Shown here: positions 48,410-57,408 of the stretch, piece by piece | Numbering within the stretch: the stretch's first letter is position 1 | Layout of the letters: each line of letters begins with the position of its first letter | Assembly (NCBI RefSeq): GCF_020966775.1 | Contig: NZ_JAJKFV010000029.1 | Span: 55,001-119,000, forward strand | Direction: 5' to 3' | DNA: 64,000 nt | Origin: Rhodopirellula halodulae | Lineage (GTDB): Bacteria; Planctomycetota; Planctomycetia; Pirellulales; Pirellulaceae | Notes under the pieces: model-generated | The model's input: the letters and a program-made list of their open reading frames with translations, nothing else | Told to the model about the DNA's origin: nothing | Databases searched by the model: none | Translations under genes and position numbers: made by a program

Positions 48410-50403
48410 TTGATGAGACCGCCACGCAATCAACGACCGGTCCTGCGTTAGCCTCTTCGAGCGGCGCCCGTTGGGAGATCGCCCAGCGGGTGCTGCGAGA
48501 TGTTTTCGGCTTCGACGGATTGAAGCCACCGCAGCAAAAGGTGATCGACCGTTTGTTCGACGGTCGCAATGTGGTGGCGGTCATGCCGACCGGCAGCGGC
48601 AAAAGTCTGTGCTATCAGCTTGCCAGCCAATGTTTGCCGGATCTGACCGTGGTGGTATCGCCGCTGGTGTCGCTGATGAAGGACCAATGCGACGCGTTGA
48701 AGCGAATTGGCGTGCAGGTGGCCCGGTTGGATCATTCCGTGTCCGCATCGGATTGGCGGACAGATTTGAAACGCGTGCGAAGCGGTCAGTGCAAACTGCT
48801 GTATGTTTCCCCCGAGCGTTTCTTCAACGAGCGTTTTCGATCGGTGCTCGGTGAAACTCGGATTTCGATGTTGGCGGTCGATGAAGCTCATTGCATGAGT
48901 CAGTGGGGGCACCATTTTCGTCCCGACTACCTGCGTTTGCCGGATGTGGTCCGGGAGTTTGCTATCCCACAAATTCTAGCGTTGACGGCAACCGCAACGC
49001 CCAAAGTGATCCGAGAGCTACGTTCCGCGTTCGAACTCAGTCGGACCGACGTGGTGAAGCTGCCCACGCACCGATCCAACTTGCAGTTGCATTGCGCACT
49101 GGTCACGACCACCCAACGTGACCAGCAGTTGATTCAGCAATTGCAGCAAGCCAAACGGTCTCGCAAGAAGGGTGTCTCCATCGTTTATGTGACCCGCCGA
49201 CGGACCGCGGAGCAATTGGCGGAGTTGCTGGTCGAACATGGGATTGATGCAAGGTCGTATCACGCGGGGCTCGATCCGTCTGACCGCGAAGAGGTGCAGC
49301 AGTGGTTTTTGCAGTCCAGTGATGGCGTGTTGGTTGGCACGGTTGCTTTTGGAATGGGAGTCGACAAGCCCAACGTGCGACGAGTCATCCACTACAACCC
49401 ATCGTCTTCGTTGGAAGCTTATTGCCAAGAGATCGGTCGTGGAGGGCGTGATGGCAAAGTCACTACCTGCCAAACGTGGTTGGTGCCGGAAGACCAAGTC
49501 GCGATTCGCAATCTGCCTTGCAGCGATTGGCCCAGCAAAGCGTCGGTGGAACAGTTGCTGGATCGATTGGTTGGTCAGCCCGATTCGTTTTATCTGTCGC
49601 TCAATAAGCTCGCATGGGATGTGAATCTTTCCGCGGCGGTGGTTGGAACGTTCTTGATCCAGCTACGGCAGCGAGGCAATTTGGAATTGTTGCCGGCGCG
49701 TTATGACGTCTACCGAATCAAACCTCGGATGGAACCGAGTCATTGGATGGGGCAGATGCCGGAGGGCGATGCCGATGCAATCGCCGCCATTGGGGCGTCC
49801 CTGGTCAAATCAAAACGTGGGTTTCGAGTGAATTTGATCCTCGCAACGCGTCAGTACCGAATCCCTCGGGAACGTTTGGTGCGTGCCTTGGAAGAGCTCG
49901 CGCTCGCCGGATTGCTGGAGCTGGAATCATCGGAATTGATGCACGGTTATCGCTGGAAAGAGCGGGTCACTCGGCCGGCTTCCGTCGTCAAGCACCTGAT
50001 CCATCGCTTTGAAGCATCGATTGAAATGGCTCATGAACGCACCGATGAGATGATGGATTTTCTGGCGTGCAGGGCCTGTTTGCCGATCAGCATGGCGGCC
50101 CATTTTGGATCGCGACGTTCGCGGCCGTGCGGCAAATGTTCGGCCTGCCAAGGCGAAGGTCCTTGGGATACCGAACTGAAAAAGCCCGCCTCTTTGGGCG
50201 ATTCTGTCAAAAAAGCGATGCGAGAAGCGGAATCCGACTATCCCGACCTCTTTTCAGATCCCGTGGATCGAGCCAAATTCCTATGTGGTTTGTACACACC
50301 CGCCTTCATGCGTTTTCGCGTGAACCGCCATTTCGGGTTTGGTGTCTGTGAATCGGTGCCGTTCACGTCGGTCTTGTCCGCCATGCGTGATGAACCACGG
50401 TGA
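48406..50403 (+). CDS. recQ: RecQ-type ATP-dependent DNA helicase
   Basis: The 665-residue helicase shows motif I VMPTGSGKSLCYQL, motif Ia VVSPLVSLMKDQCDAL, motif II DEAHCMSQWGHHFRPDY, motif III ALTATATP, motif V GTVAFGMGVDKPNVR and motif VI QEIGRGGRDGK. A zinc-binding module follows with cysteines in CRACLPIS and RPCGKCSAC, and a winged-helix domain. No HRDC domain is evident. It unwinds forked or recombining DNA 3'-5'. The only upstream start is TTG at 48406, overlapping the stop of the giant secreted protein by 4 bp, an odd pairing for functional coupling. Confidence 0.93.
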   Translation: MIDETATQSTTGPALASSSGARWEIAQRVLRDVFGFDGLKPPQQKVIDRLFDGRNVVAVMPTGSGKSLCYQLASQCLPDLTVVVSPLVSLMKDQCDALKRIGVQVARLDHSVSASDWRTDLKRVRSGQCKLLYVSPERFFNERFRSVLGETRISMLAVDEAHCMSQWGHHFRPDYLRLPDVVREFAIPQILALTATATPKVIRELRSAFELSRTDVVKLPTHRSNLQLHCALVTTTQRDQQLIQQLQQAKRSRKKGVSIVYVTRRRTAEQLAELLVEHGIDARSYHAGLDPSDREEVQQWFLQSSDGVLVGTVAFGMGVDKPNVRRVIHYNPSSSLEAYCQEIGRGGRDGKVTTCQTWLVPEDQVAIRNLPCSDWPSKASVEQLLDRLVGQPDSFYLSLNKLAWDVNLSAAVVGTFLIQLRQRGNLELLPARYDVYRIKPRMEPSHWMGQMPEGDADAIAAIGASLVKSKRGFRVNLILATRQYRIPRERLVRALEELALAGLLELESSELMHGYRWKERVTRPASVVKHLIHRFEASIEMAHERTDEMMDFLACRACLPISMAAHFGSRRSRPCGKCSACQGEGPWDTELKKPASLGDSVKKAMREAESDYPDLFSDPVDRAKFLCGLYTPAFMRFRVNRHFGFGVCESVPFTSVLSAMRDEPR

Positions 50404-50462
50404 TGGACAAATCGCAGAAAGCCGCCTCGCCCCTTCCATCTGACGCAATTTCAATCGCACCC

Positions 50463-51080
50463 ATGATCACCATCGTCGACTACCAAATGGGAAATCTCCG
50501 CAGCGTTCAAAAGGCGGTGGAGCGGTCCGGCGTCGAAGCGAAGATCACCAGCGACGCCTCCGAAATTGCGGCCGCCGAGCGATTGATTTTGCCGGGTGTC
50601 GGAGCGTTTGGAGATGCCATCGCGGAGATTCGTCGCCGTGATTTGGAACAACCAATCAAGGACTTCATCGCCTCGGGCAAACCGTTCTTGGGAATTTGTC
50701 TCGGTTTGCAAATGTTGTTCGAGCAAGGGTTCGAGGGCGGCACCCACGAAGGTCTGGGCGTTCTCAAAGGGGACGTGATCGCGTTCGATTTGCCGGATCA
50801 GTACAAGGTCCCGCACATGGGATGGAATGCCGTCGACGTGCAACCTGCTGCCGAAGATTGGGGTGTTCGGTCGGGAACCCATTTCTACTTCGTGCACTCG
50901 TATTTCGTGCGGCCGACGGACCCTTCGGTTGTGGCGCTCACCTGTGACTACGGTGGTTCGTTTTGTGCGGCGGTTCGCCAGGGCAACTTGATGGCGACCC
51001 AATTTCACCCGGAAAAGAGTCAAGGGGATGGCTTGCGTTTGATGCAACATTTCGCGACGTCACCGATCGAAGTTGCTTGA
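50463..51080 (+). CDS. hisH: Imidazole glycerol phosphate synthase subunit HisH
   Basis: ATG 50463 (MITIVDYQMGNLRSVQKAV) gives 205 residues, the usual HisH length. Starts at 50400 or 50403 overlap recQ and add a non-conserved leader. It is a class I glutamine amidotransferase: the nucleophile Cys is in GICLGLQMLFEQG, and the His and Glu in QFHPEKSQ. HisH supplies ammonia to HisF, which forms imidazole glycerol phosphate in histidine synthesis. HisF is not adjacent. It lies in the recQ transcript direction. Confidence 0.95.
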   Translation: MITIVDYQMGNLRSVQKAVERSGVEAKITSDASEIAAAERLILPGVGAFGDAIAEIRRRDLEQPIKDFIASGKPFLGICLGLQMLFEQGFEGGTHEGLGVLKGDVIAFDLPDQYKVPHMGWNAVDVQPAAEDWGVRSGTHFYFVHSYFVRPTDPSVVALTCDYGGSFCAAVRQGNLMATQFHPEKSQGDGLRLMQHFATSPIEVA

Positions 51081-51125
51081 GCCTTTCCAACTCGCTGTCG
51101 TGCTCCCACCCCGCAAAGCATCGTC

Positions 51126-51674
51126 ATGAACCAAACCGTTTCCACCCCGCCCGTTCATCAATTGCAAAGTTCTGATGGAAGTTTGCAGATTCAATTTCAA
51201 TGGAAGCAGGATCGCTACGAACACCGCATTCAATTGAGATCCCAGAACGGGGAATCAATTGAACTGCACAGCGTGGAAGGCGATTCCGACGAGGACTGGC
51301 CCGCCTCGCCAGCGCTGCAGCAATTGTCGACCGAAGACATTGAGGGCGTGGCAACCATTTTGGGTGTTGGTTGCGCTGGTAGCAGTCACTTCAGCATCAG
51401 CGTGCAGATCATCGAAACCAGCGAAGCACCGCCGCGACTGAGGCTTGATTGGGCGGTCCGCATGACCGCCGCAGACGCCCGGCAATTCCCCGTTGCCAAC
51501 TTGGGAACGGAGTATCGTTTCGAAGGTGCGGCGAGCGATCTGAAAGAATCGTTTGAGGCCACGGGGCAAACGCAGTGTGTCGTTGCCGATGATTCACCGA
51601 ACGTCCGCTTGATTCCGGATCAATCCAGCGGCGGCCGAACGCGACAATGGAGCTACGACTGTCTTGGCGGATAA
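51126..51674 (+). CDS. Hypothetical protein, 182 residues
   Basis: No family recognised. The protein is hydrophilic with beta-strand-like alternation (SLQIQFQWKQDRYEHRIQLRS, RLRLDWAVRMTA) and no signal peptide or membrane helix. It follows hisH after 45 bp on the same strand. Codon use resembles its neighbours, which supports a real gene. Confidence 0.6.
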   Translation: MNQTVSTPPVHQLQSSDGSLQIQFQWKQDRYEHRIQLRSQNGESIELHSVEGDSDEDWPASPALQQLSTEDIEGVATILGVGCAGSSHFSISVQIIETSEAPPRLRLDWAVRMTAADARQFPVANLGTEYRFEGAASDLKESFEATGQTQCVVADDSPNVRLIPDQSSGGRTRQWSYDCLGG

Positions 51675-51815
51675 GATTCGTCGATTCGTTCACGGCCTGA
51701 TGATGGACCTACGGGGCCTGTTGGATCGCGCGGATTCGCTTCGATGTGGTGGGAGCCAACACGTTCTGTGTTTTGAAATACACTGTGGGTTTCATCACCC
51801 TGGGAACCTTCATTG

Positions 51816-52826
51816 ATGCCGAACTTCATGCAACGTCGACGAGCTTTTCTCGCCACCGCGGCTACCGCCGCCGCTGTCCCCGCCGCATGGCCAAATTCAG
51901 TATCGGCCAATCAATCTTCCCCTGCGTCGTTGTCCGAGATCTCCACGCCACCGTTGGCGATGAACACCAGCACGTTGCGTGGCCACCAGCTCACGGTTCC
52001 CGAGCAGATTGATGTCGTTGCCAAGGCAGGCTTTGACGGCATCGAACCTTGGATTCGCGATTTGCGAGCCTATGTCGAATCCGGTGGTAAGGTTTCTGAT
52101 CTGAAGAAACAGTTGGATGATTCTGGTTTGAAAGTCGTGGGGGCGATCGGTTTCGCTCGGTGGATCGTCGATGACGCGGCGGCCCGGCAAGCTGGTTTGG
52201 ACGAAGCCAAACGCGACATGGAATTGGTCGCTGAGATCGGCGGGAATCAAATGGCCGCTCCTCCCATCGGTGCCCATCGCAACGAAGAACTCGATGATGG
52301 CGGAGCACCTTCGCTTGAGACCATTGGCGAGCGTTATCGAGCGATTCTGGAGCTTGGCGAAACGATGGGCGTGACGCCGCTGTTGGAGTTGTGGGGGTTT
52401 TCGCCGGTGCTGCATCGATTGGCTGAGTTGGCGTACGTCAGCACCGCCGCGGCACATCCCGCCGCGGCGGTCTTGCCGGACTTTTATCACATCTACAAAG
52501 GCGGCAACGACATGGCGTCGCTCGGCATGATCGAAGCATCACGCATGCCGTTGTTCCATATCAACGACTACCCGGCCGAGCCAGCGATTGACGCCATCGC
52601 CGATAAAGACCGCGTTTATCCCGGCGATGGAGTGTGTGATTTGGTTGGCACCATTTCCATGTTGTTGCAGCATGGTTTCGTGGGCACGTTTTCGCTGGAG
52701 TTGTTCAATCCAGAGTATTGGAAGCAGCCGGCTGACAAAGTTGCGACCGAAGGCCATGACAAGTCTCGGGCCGTCATCGACAAAGCGGTTGCCGCAGCGA
52801 AGCAAGCCGTGTCCGGCCAAGTTTGA
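51816..52826 (+). CDS. Exported sugar phosphate isomerase/epimerase-like TIM barrel
   Basis: The protein (336 residues from ATG 51816; ATG 51828 is also possible) has a Tat-type leader QRRRAFLATAATAAAVPAAW. The body is an AP-endonuclease-2/xylose-isomerase-like TIM barrel: KAGFDGIEPWIRDL, LVAEIGGNQMAAPP, PLLELWGFSP, LPDFYHIYKGGNDM, FHINDYPAEP and a final GTFSLELFNPEYW. The Glu, Asp and His residues in these strand ends would bind a metal. Planctomycetes have many such secreted paralogues acting on unknown sugars or inositols. Confidence 0.85.
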   Translation: MPNFMQRRRAFLATAATAAAVPAAWPNSVSANQSSPASLSEISTPPLAMNTSTLRGHQLTVPEQIDVVAKAGFDGIEPWIRDLRAYVESGGKVSDLKKQLDDSGLKVVGAIGFARWIVDDAAARQAGLDEAKRDMELVAEIGGNQMAAPPIGAHRNEELDDGGAPSLETIGERYRAILELGETMGVTPLLELWGFSPVLHRLAELAYVSTAAAHPAAAVLPDFYHIYKGGNDMASLGMIEASRMPLFHINDYPAEPAIDAIADKDRVYPGDGVCDLVGTISMLLQHGFVGTFSLELFNPEYWKQPADKVATEGHDKSRAVIDKAVAAAKQAVSGQV

Positions 52827-52840
52827 AACGAGTGCGTTGA

Positions 52841-53866
52841 ATGCTTGCCTGGGGACGACGGCACGGTTTTCTGATCACGTTGGCCATTCTGTTTGCCATC
52901 GGCTTCTTTGCTGCCGAAAGGTTGCGCCCGGTGGCGGAGATGACTTGGCTTCGCAATGCGATCGTTTTCGCGGTGATGTGGGCATCGGGCGTCACCCTGC
53001 CACTGCAATCCGTTCAGCAATCGATTCGACGCCCCGCTTCGATCTCGGTCGCGATTGGTTTGAACGTTGTCGCCGTTCCGTTGGCGGCGTGGTGGATCGC
53101 GGGGTGGATGGCTCCGGATTGGCGAGCTGCGTTCTACGTGGCGTCGTTGGTGCCCTGCACATTGGCGTCGGCGATGGTGTGGACTCGGCGCGCCGGTGGC
53201 GATGAATCCATTCCCATGGTGACAACCGTGGTCACCAATTTGGCCTGTGTTGCGGTGATCCCGATCGGATGGTGGATGGTGTCGCAGTCGGAAACGGTTG
53301 CGGTGCTGTCGCAGGCTGCTGAATCCGTCGTGGCGTCTGCGCCTGCCAACGGGGCACCCTCCATCGTCGACCAAGTCATCAAGTTGGTTGGCATTGTGGT
53401 TGTCCCGCTGTCGGTTGCGCAGTGGATGCGAAAGCGTGGTTGGGCGGAGTGGGCGGACCGGAGCAAACGTCGTTTGTCCACCGCCGCCCAGGGTGGCATC
53501 TTGGTCATGGTGATGTTCGGCGCCGTGACCAGCGCGGATCGATTGTCCGAAATCACACGGGATGGCGGCGTGGCCGTGTTCGTTCAGTTGATCGCCACGG
53601 CGAGTGTGATTCATTTGGTGGTTTTGGCGGGAGCGATTGCTGTGATTCGTTGGTGTCTGCAACGTCCTCGCGAAACACAAATTGCCGTGGGGTTCTCCGC
53701 CAGTCAGAAAACACTGGCGATCGGACTGCAGGCGTCGATCGATTTCGGTGTCAGCGTCTTGCCGATGATTGTCTATCACATCGCGCAGTTGGTTTGGGAC
53801 ACTGTGATCGCCGATGCTTGGTCAAAAAGCGTCGATCCGGTCTCACCGGACGAGACGGTCGAGTGA
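52841..53866 (+). CDS. Bile-acid:Na+ symporter-like (SBF/CPA) carrier
   Basis: The 341-residue integral membrane protein has about nine to ten hydrophobic segments and fits the SBF-like CPA transporter family: LRNAIVFAVMWASGVTLPLQSVQQS near the N-terminus, then YVASLVPCTLASAMVWTRRAGGDESIPMVTTVVTNLACV and GFSASQKTLAIGLQ toward the C-terminus. These correspond to the conserved discontinuous-helix regions of the fold. The substrate is unknown. It follows the TIM-barrel gene after 14 bp, so both may serve uptake and conversion of one compound. Confidence 0.85.
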   Translation: MLAWGRRHGFLITLAILFAIGFFAAERLRPVAEMTWLRNAIVFAVMWASGVTLPLQSVQQSIRRPASISVAIGLNVVAVPLAAWWIAGWMAPDWRAAFYVASLVPCTLASAMVWTRRAGGDESIPMVTTVVTNLACVAVIPIGWWMVSQSETVAVLSQAAESVVASAPANGAPSIVDQVIKLVGIVVVPLSVAQWMRKRGWAEWADRSKRRLSTAAQGGILVMVMFGAVTSADRLSEITRDGGVAVFVQLIATASVIHLVVLAGAIAVIRWCLQRPRETQIAVGFSASQKTLAIGLQASIDFGVSVLPMIVYHIAQLVWDTVIADAWSKSVDPVSPDETVE

Positions 53867-54070
53867 AGCGTAAACAGAGCAGAATAGTTGTCTTCAACTG
53901 TTCCGACTGGCAACACTCAAAGGCCAAGCCGCCTCGCGACCAAGCCCTTTCTGTCTGTTCTCGCCACACCAGCGGCAAGGTGGGTTACTCCATGCGAATT
54001 TGTCATGGGCCGGCATACATTTTCCGCCGGCTTGGTTTCACCGAACAAGTTGCTGAGGAAAACGCATCGA

Positions 54071-55693
54071 TCATGACAGAGCAACTTCGTCCCAGCTCAA
54101 ACCAAATCGTTGCAGGTACTTTCGGAGTCGGTCAGCGTCGTTGGGTTTTGCCTTCGCTTTTCGTGAGACTGCAAACAACGTGCGTCCGGCTTGTGACAGC
54201 GATCGGCTTTGACGGCAAACTCGAACGACCTCAGCGAGCTGCACTCGATCGAAACGATCCAGCTCTGCGATTTGTGATTCATCCATGCAACTTGCTAAGA
54301 CCTCGCCGTCACCGTGAGCATCCTTGGTTCGCCAGCTTGATCGCAGCCTTTCGATCTCCTCCTGCACGAGCGCGACCGTGATGCGGCCTCCATCGGCGAG
54401 AGTTCCCATTCGTGTCACCGCCGCGTTGAGGTCGCGAAAGTTCGCTCTCCAAGGCGTTGCGGGATCGGTTGCAAAATCCAGGAACGCCTTGCGGGCTTCC
54501 TTGCTGATCGTGATCTTCTGCCCAGTGTTGCGAGCGAACTGATGCAGTTCGTAGTCCAGGTTGGGATCGATGTCCGCTCTTCGTTCACACAGACCCGGTA
54601 AACGAAATGACCAAAGGTTGATGCGTGCCAGCAAGTCTTCGCGAAAGTTGCCGGCGGCGACATCCATCAACAAGTCTCGATTGGTTCCCGCGATCAATTG
54701 AAAGTCACTTTGGATGCTTTGGTCGGAACCGACGGGCGTGAATTCCTTTTCTTCGATCGCACGAAGCAGCATCGCCTGTTCATCCAAGCCCAGTTCACCG
54801 ATCTCGTCGAGAAACAACATCCCGCCATCCGCGGATTTCAATAGCCCGGCTCTCGCCGAGTTCGCTCCGGTGAAGGCACCTTTGGTGTGACCGAACAAAG
54901 CGGACATGGCTTGTTCGCCACGGATCGTCGCGCAGTTCACTTCGACGAAAGGGCCACTGACTTGTCTTCGGTTGTGCTTGAGTTCGTAGATCCGCTTGGC
55001 AAGTTGTGTTTTGCCGGCGCCGGTTGGGCCTGACATCAGGATCGGTGCTTTGGTTGCCAGCGTGACCTTTTCGATCCGGTCAATCAGCTCGTTGAAGGAT
55101 CGGTCTTTGGTTTCGATGCCGCGTTTCAGAATGGAACGTGCTTCGTCATGTTCCAATCGAAATCGCTTGGCCAGCTCATCGTAGCGGGACAGATCCAAAT
55201 CGATGATTTGAAAGGTCCCTTGGACCGCCTGGGCTTCTTCTTGTTTGGAGCGTCCTCTTCCCGGTGGTGGTGAGGTTTGAATCAAACGTCCAGGCAGATG
55301 CCGAGACTCCGTCAGCAGGAACAAGCAGATTTGTGCGACGTGAGTCCCTGTTGTGATGTGGATCAAATAGTCTTCGTGATCGGTGTCGAAGGCATAGTCG
55401 CGGGAGAACTGATGCAGCTCCGCGTAGACCTCCTCCAAATCCCACGGGTCCTGCAGCGAGATGGAATGGGTTCGCACGGTGGTCTCGGGCGAAACCGTTT
55501 CAATGTCGCGAGTGATCTGGTCAGCCAGCTTGGAATAGCGACGTTCGACCAGAAGTTCGAAACGATCTACGATCAAATCGTCCTGCTGGCAGATCGCGAC
55601 GGAGGGACGCCACGTCGCCCAGCGGTCCCGTGACTTGCGGGGCTGATCGAGATGAACGCCGAGGAATCCAACGACAACGCATTTCTTATTCAT
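54071..55693 (-). CDS. rtcR: RtcR sigma-54 activator of RNA repair genes
   Basis: The 540-residue regulator has an N-terminal domain (about 1-180, MNKKCVVVGFLGVHLDQ, then YLIHITTGTHVAQICLFLL), known in this family as a CARF-type ligand sensor. The AAA+ domain (about 195-430) has Walker A GPTGAGKT (222-229), the sigma-54 contact loop GAFTGA (272-277) and Walker B GMLFLDEIGEL. A C-terminal helix-turn-helix follows (SLSQAGRTLFAVSR). RtcR normally responds to RNA damage products and activates rtcBA from a -24/-12 promoter. Here it is divergent from rtcB, with such a promoter in the gap. Confidence 0.95.
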   Translation of the reverse strand: MNKKCVVVGFLGVHLDQPRKSRDRWATWRPSVAICQQDDLIVDRFELLVERRYSKLADQITRDIETVSPETTVRTHSISLQDPWDLEEVYAELHQFSRDYAFDTDHEDYLIHITTGTHVAQICLFLLTESRHLPGRLIQTSPPPGRGRSKQEEAQAVQGTFQIIDLDLSRYDELAKRFRLEHDEARSILKRGIETKDRSFNELIDRIEKVTLATKAPILMSGPTGAGKTQLAKRIYELKHNRRQVSGPFVEVNCATIRGEQAMSALFGHTKGAFTGANSARAGLLKSADGGMLFLDEIGELGLDEQAMLLRAIEEKEFTPVGSDQSIQSDFQLIAGTNRDLLMDVAAGNFREDLLARINLWSFRLPGLCERRADIDPNLDYELHQFARNTGQKITISKEARKAFLDFATDPATPWRANFRDLNAAVTRMGTLADGGRITVALVQEEIERLRSSWRTKDAHGDGEVLASCMDESQIAELDRFDRVQLAEVVRVCRQSRSLSQAGRTLFAVSRKAKAKPNDADRLRKYLQRFGLSWDEVALS

Positions 55694-55816
55694 AGACCAC
55701 AGTATAAATCACTATCGGCTGAGAGCGTTTTTGTTGGTTTGTCGCGAGTCGGAGATTGTGAGTTTTTTTTCTTAAGTAATTTGTGGTTAATGACTTGCGA
55801 TCTGTGTTTGGCGGTT

Positions 55817-55831
55817 TGGCATGGTTGGTGC
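55817..55831 (+). promoter_or_regulatory. Sigma-54 (-24/-12) promoter of rtcBA
   Basis: TGGCATGGTTGGTGC has the GG and GC dinucleotides with the exact 10-base spacing of sigma-54 promoters (consensus TGGCAC-N5-TTGC). It lies 44 bp before the rtcB ATG, so transcription would begin about 55843. RtcR, which has an intact GAFTGA loop, is encoded divergently. The RtcR operator itself could not be located between 55694 and 55816. Confidence 0.75.
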
Positions 55832-55875
55832 GTTAGAGCGAGGGCATCATCCTTTCTCAAACATCGGAACTCGCC

Positions 55876-57408
55876 ATGACAGCCAGTACCAAGAACCGTC
55901 CTTCTTCGGATACGCGAAGCAACTACACCGGCCCCGCCATGGTTTCGACCGGAGAGGCAACCGCGATGTTGCACACCGGAGAAACACCGCCGATCCGAGT
56001 CTTCGGAACGGAATCCATTCGCGAAACGTTTGATGATTTGTGTTTGCAACAAGCGGTCAATTCGCGGTTGGCTCCCGGTGTGACGGATTTGGTGTTGAAT
56101 CCCGACGCGCACTGCGGATACGGAGCGCCCGTTGGATGCGTGATGGTTTCACCCACGCACGTTTACCCGGGGCCGGTCGGCGTTGACATCAAGTGTTCGA
56201 TGAGCCTGTTGCAATTGGATCTTCCCGCCGAAGCGGTCGAGGATCGCAAGGTTCGTCGTGCCTTGATCTCGGCGATTTGCCAACGCACCCCAACGGGAGC
56301 GGGAAAAGGACAACGCAGCGTTGGCAAGGCGCGACACGTCAACCGAACCTTGGGGAAACAATTGGTGACCGAGGGAGCGAGCAACGATGTTTGTCGCGCA
56401 CTCGGGATTCCCACCGCGTGGGCTCACCGCTGCGAAGATTCGCACCACGTCGGTCACGACGACACCGAGTCGGCACTGGAGAATCGTTTGGAGGCGCTGC
56501 TACAGCATCGTCACATGAGTAACTTCAGTGAGAAGATGCAGCAGTTGGGCTCCTACGGCGGCGGAAACCATTTCGGTGAATGCGAAGTCGTGCAGGTTGG
56601 CGACAACGATCGGGCTCGTGAAGTCGCGCAAGCGTTTGGGCTACGCGACGGACACGTTGCGTTCTTGTCCCACTGTGGGTCACGAGGCTTTGGACACAAC
56701 TTGGCATCCGGACAATTCCGAACGCTGCAGGACAAATTCGATCGGTGGGGGATTCCGCTTCCTGCGGGTGATCGCCAACTGGTTTACGCGCCGCTGGGAT
56801 CGGACGAAGCGAATGACTACCTGGACGACATGGCATTGGGAGCGAATTTCGCGACCGTGAACCATTTGCTCATCAACGCTCTCGTACTGGAATCGTTCCA
56901 GGAAGTGATTCCAGGAACGCAAGGGAACTTGGTTTACTTCATCAGTCACAACATTGCTCGAAAGGAAATCGTGGACGATCGGCCGGCTTGGGTGCATCGC
57001 AAAGGAGCGACTCGCGCGATGCCGGCGGGGCACCACTCGCTCACCAACACTCCGTTTGCAAAAACGGGACATCCGATTTTGTTGCCGGGGAATCCACGCG
57101 ATGGATCCGCGGTGATGGTCGCGGATGAAGGTGCGGCGGCGTCTTGCTACAGCGTCAACCATGGTGCCGGTCGGGTTCTCGGGCGTCGTCATGCGAAACG
57201 CGTGCTGGACCAAGCGGCGGTGGATTCGGAGTTCGATTCCAATGACGTGTTGAGCAATTGTCGCAAGTATCCCATCGACGAAGCGCCGGCGGCGTACAAG
57301 GATTTCAACGAGGTGCTACGCTCGGTCAAGTCGGCTGGATTGGCGAGCGAGGTGGCTCGATTGAAGGCACGATTTGTGATCAAGGATGCGAGCAAAGCAG
57401 ATGATTGA
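55876..57408 (+). CDS. rtcB: RNA-splicing ligase RtcB
   Basis: The 510-residue GTP- and Mn-dependent ligase joins 2',3'-cyclic-phosphate or 3'-phosphate RNA ends to 5'-OH ends. Metal and catalytic residues are in place: NPDAHCGYGAPVG (about 75-87), VGVDIKCSMS with D104 and C107, GGGNHFGE with H232, SHCGSRGFGHNL with H266 and H274, SHNIARKE with H358, and the guanylylated His candidate H429 in NHGAGRVLGRRHA. ATG 55876 lies 44 bp after the -24/-12 element. It overlaps rtcA. Confidence 0.96.
   Translation: MTASTKNRPSSDTRSNYTGPAMVSTGEATAMLHTGETPPIRVFGTESIRETFDDLCLQQAVNSRLAPGVTDLVLNPDAHCGYGAPVGCVMVSPTHVYPGPVGVDIKCSMSLLQLDLPAEAVEDRKVRRALISAICQRTPTGAGKGQRSVGKARHVNRTLGKQLVTEGASNDVCRALGIPTAWAHRCEDSHHVGHDDTESALENRLEALLQHRHMSNFSEKMQQLGSYGGGNHFGECEVVQVGDNDRAREVAQAFGLRDGHVAFLSHCGSRGFGHNLASGQFRTLQDKFDRWGIPLPAGDRQLVYAPLGSDEANDYLDDMALGANFATVNHLLINALVLESFQEVIPGTQGNLVYFISHNIARKEIVDDRPAWVHRKGATRAMPAGHHSLTNTPFAKTGHPILLPGNPRDGSAVMVADEGAAASCYSVNHGAGRVLGRRHAKRVLDQAAVDSEFDSNDVLSNCRKYPIDEAPAAYKDFNEVLRSVKSAGLASEVARLKARFVIKDASKADD

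Noticed and set aside
53422-54381. A 319-codon plus-strand frame over the SBF-like carrier and the rtcR end
   Set aside because: It overlaps two well supported genes, is Arg/Cys-rich with no recognisable domain, and looks like a high-GC shadow frame.
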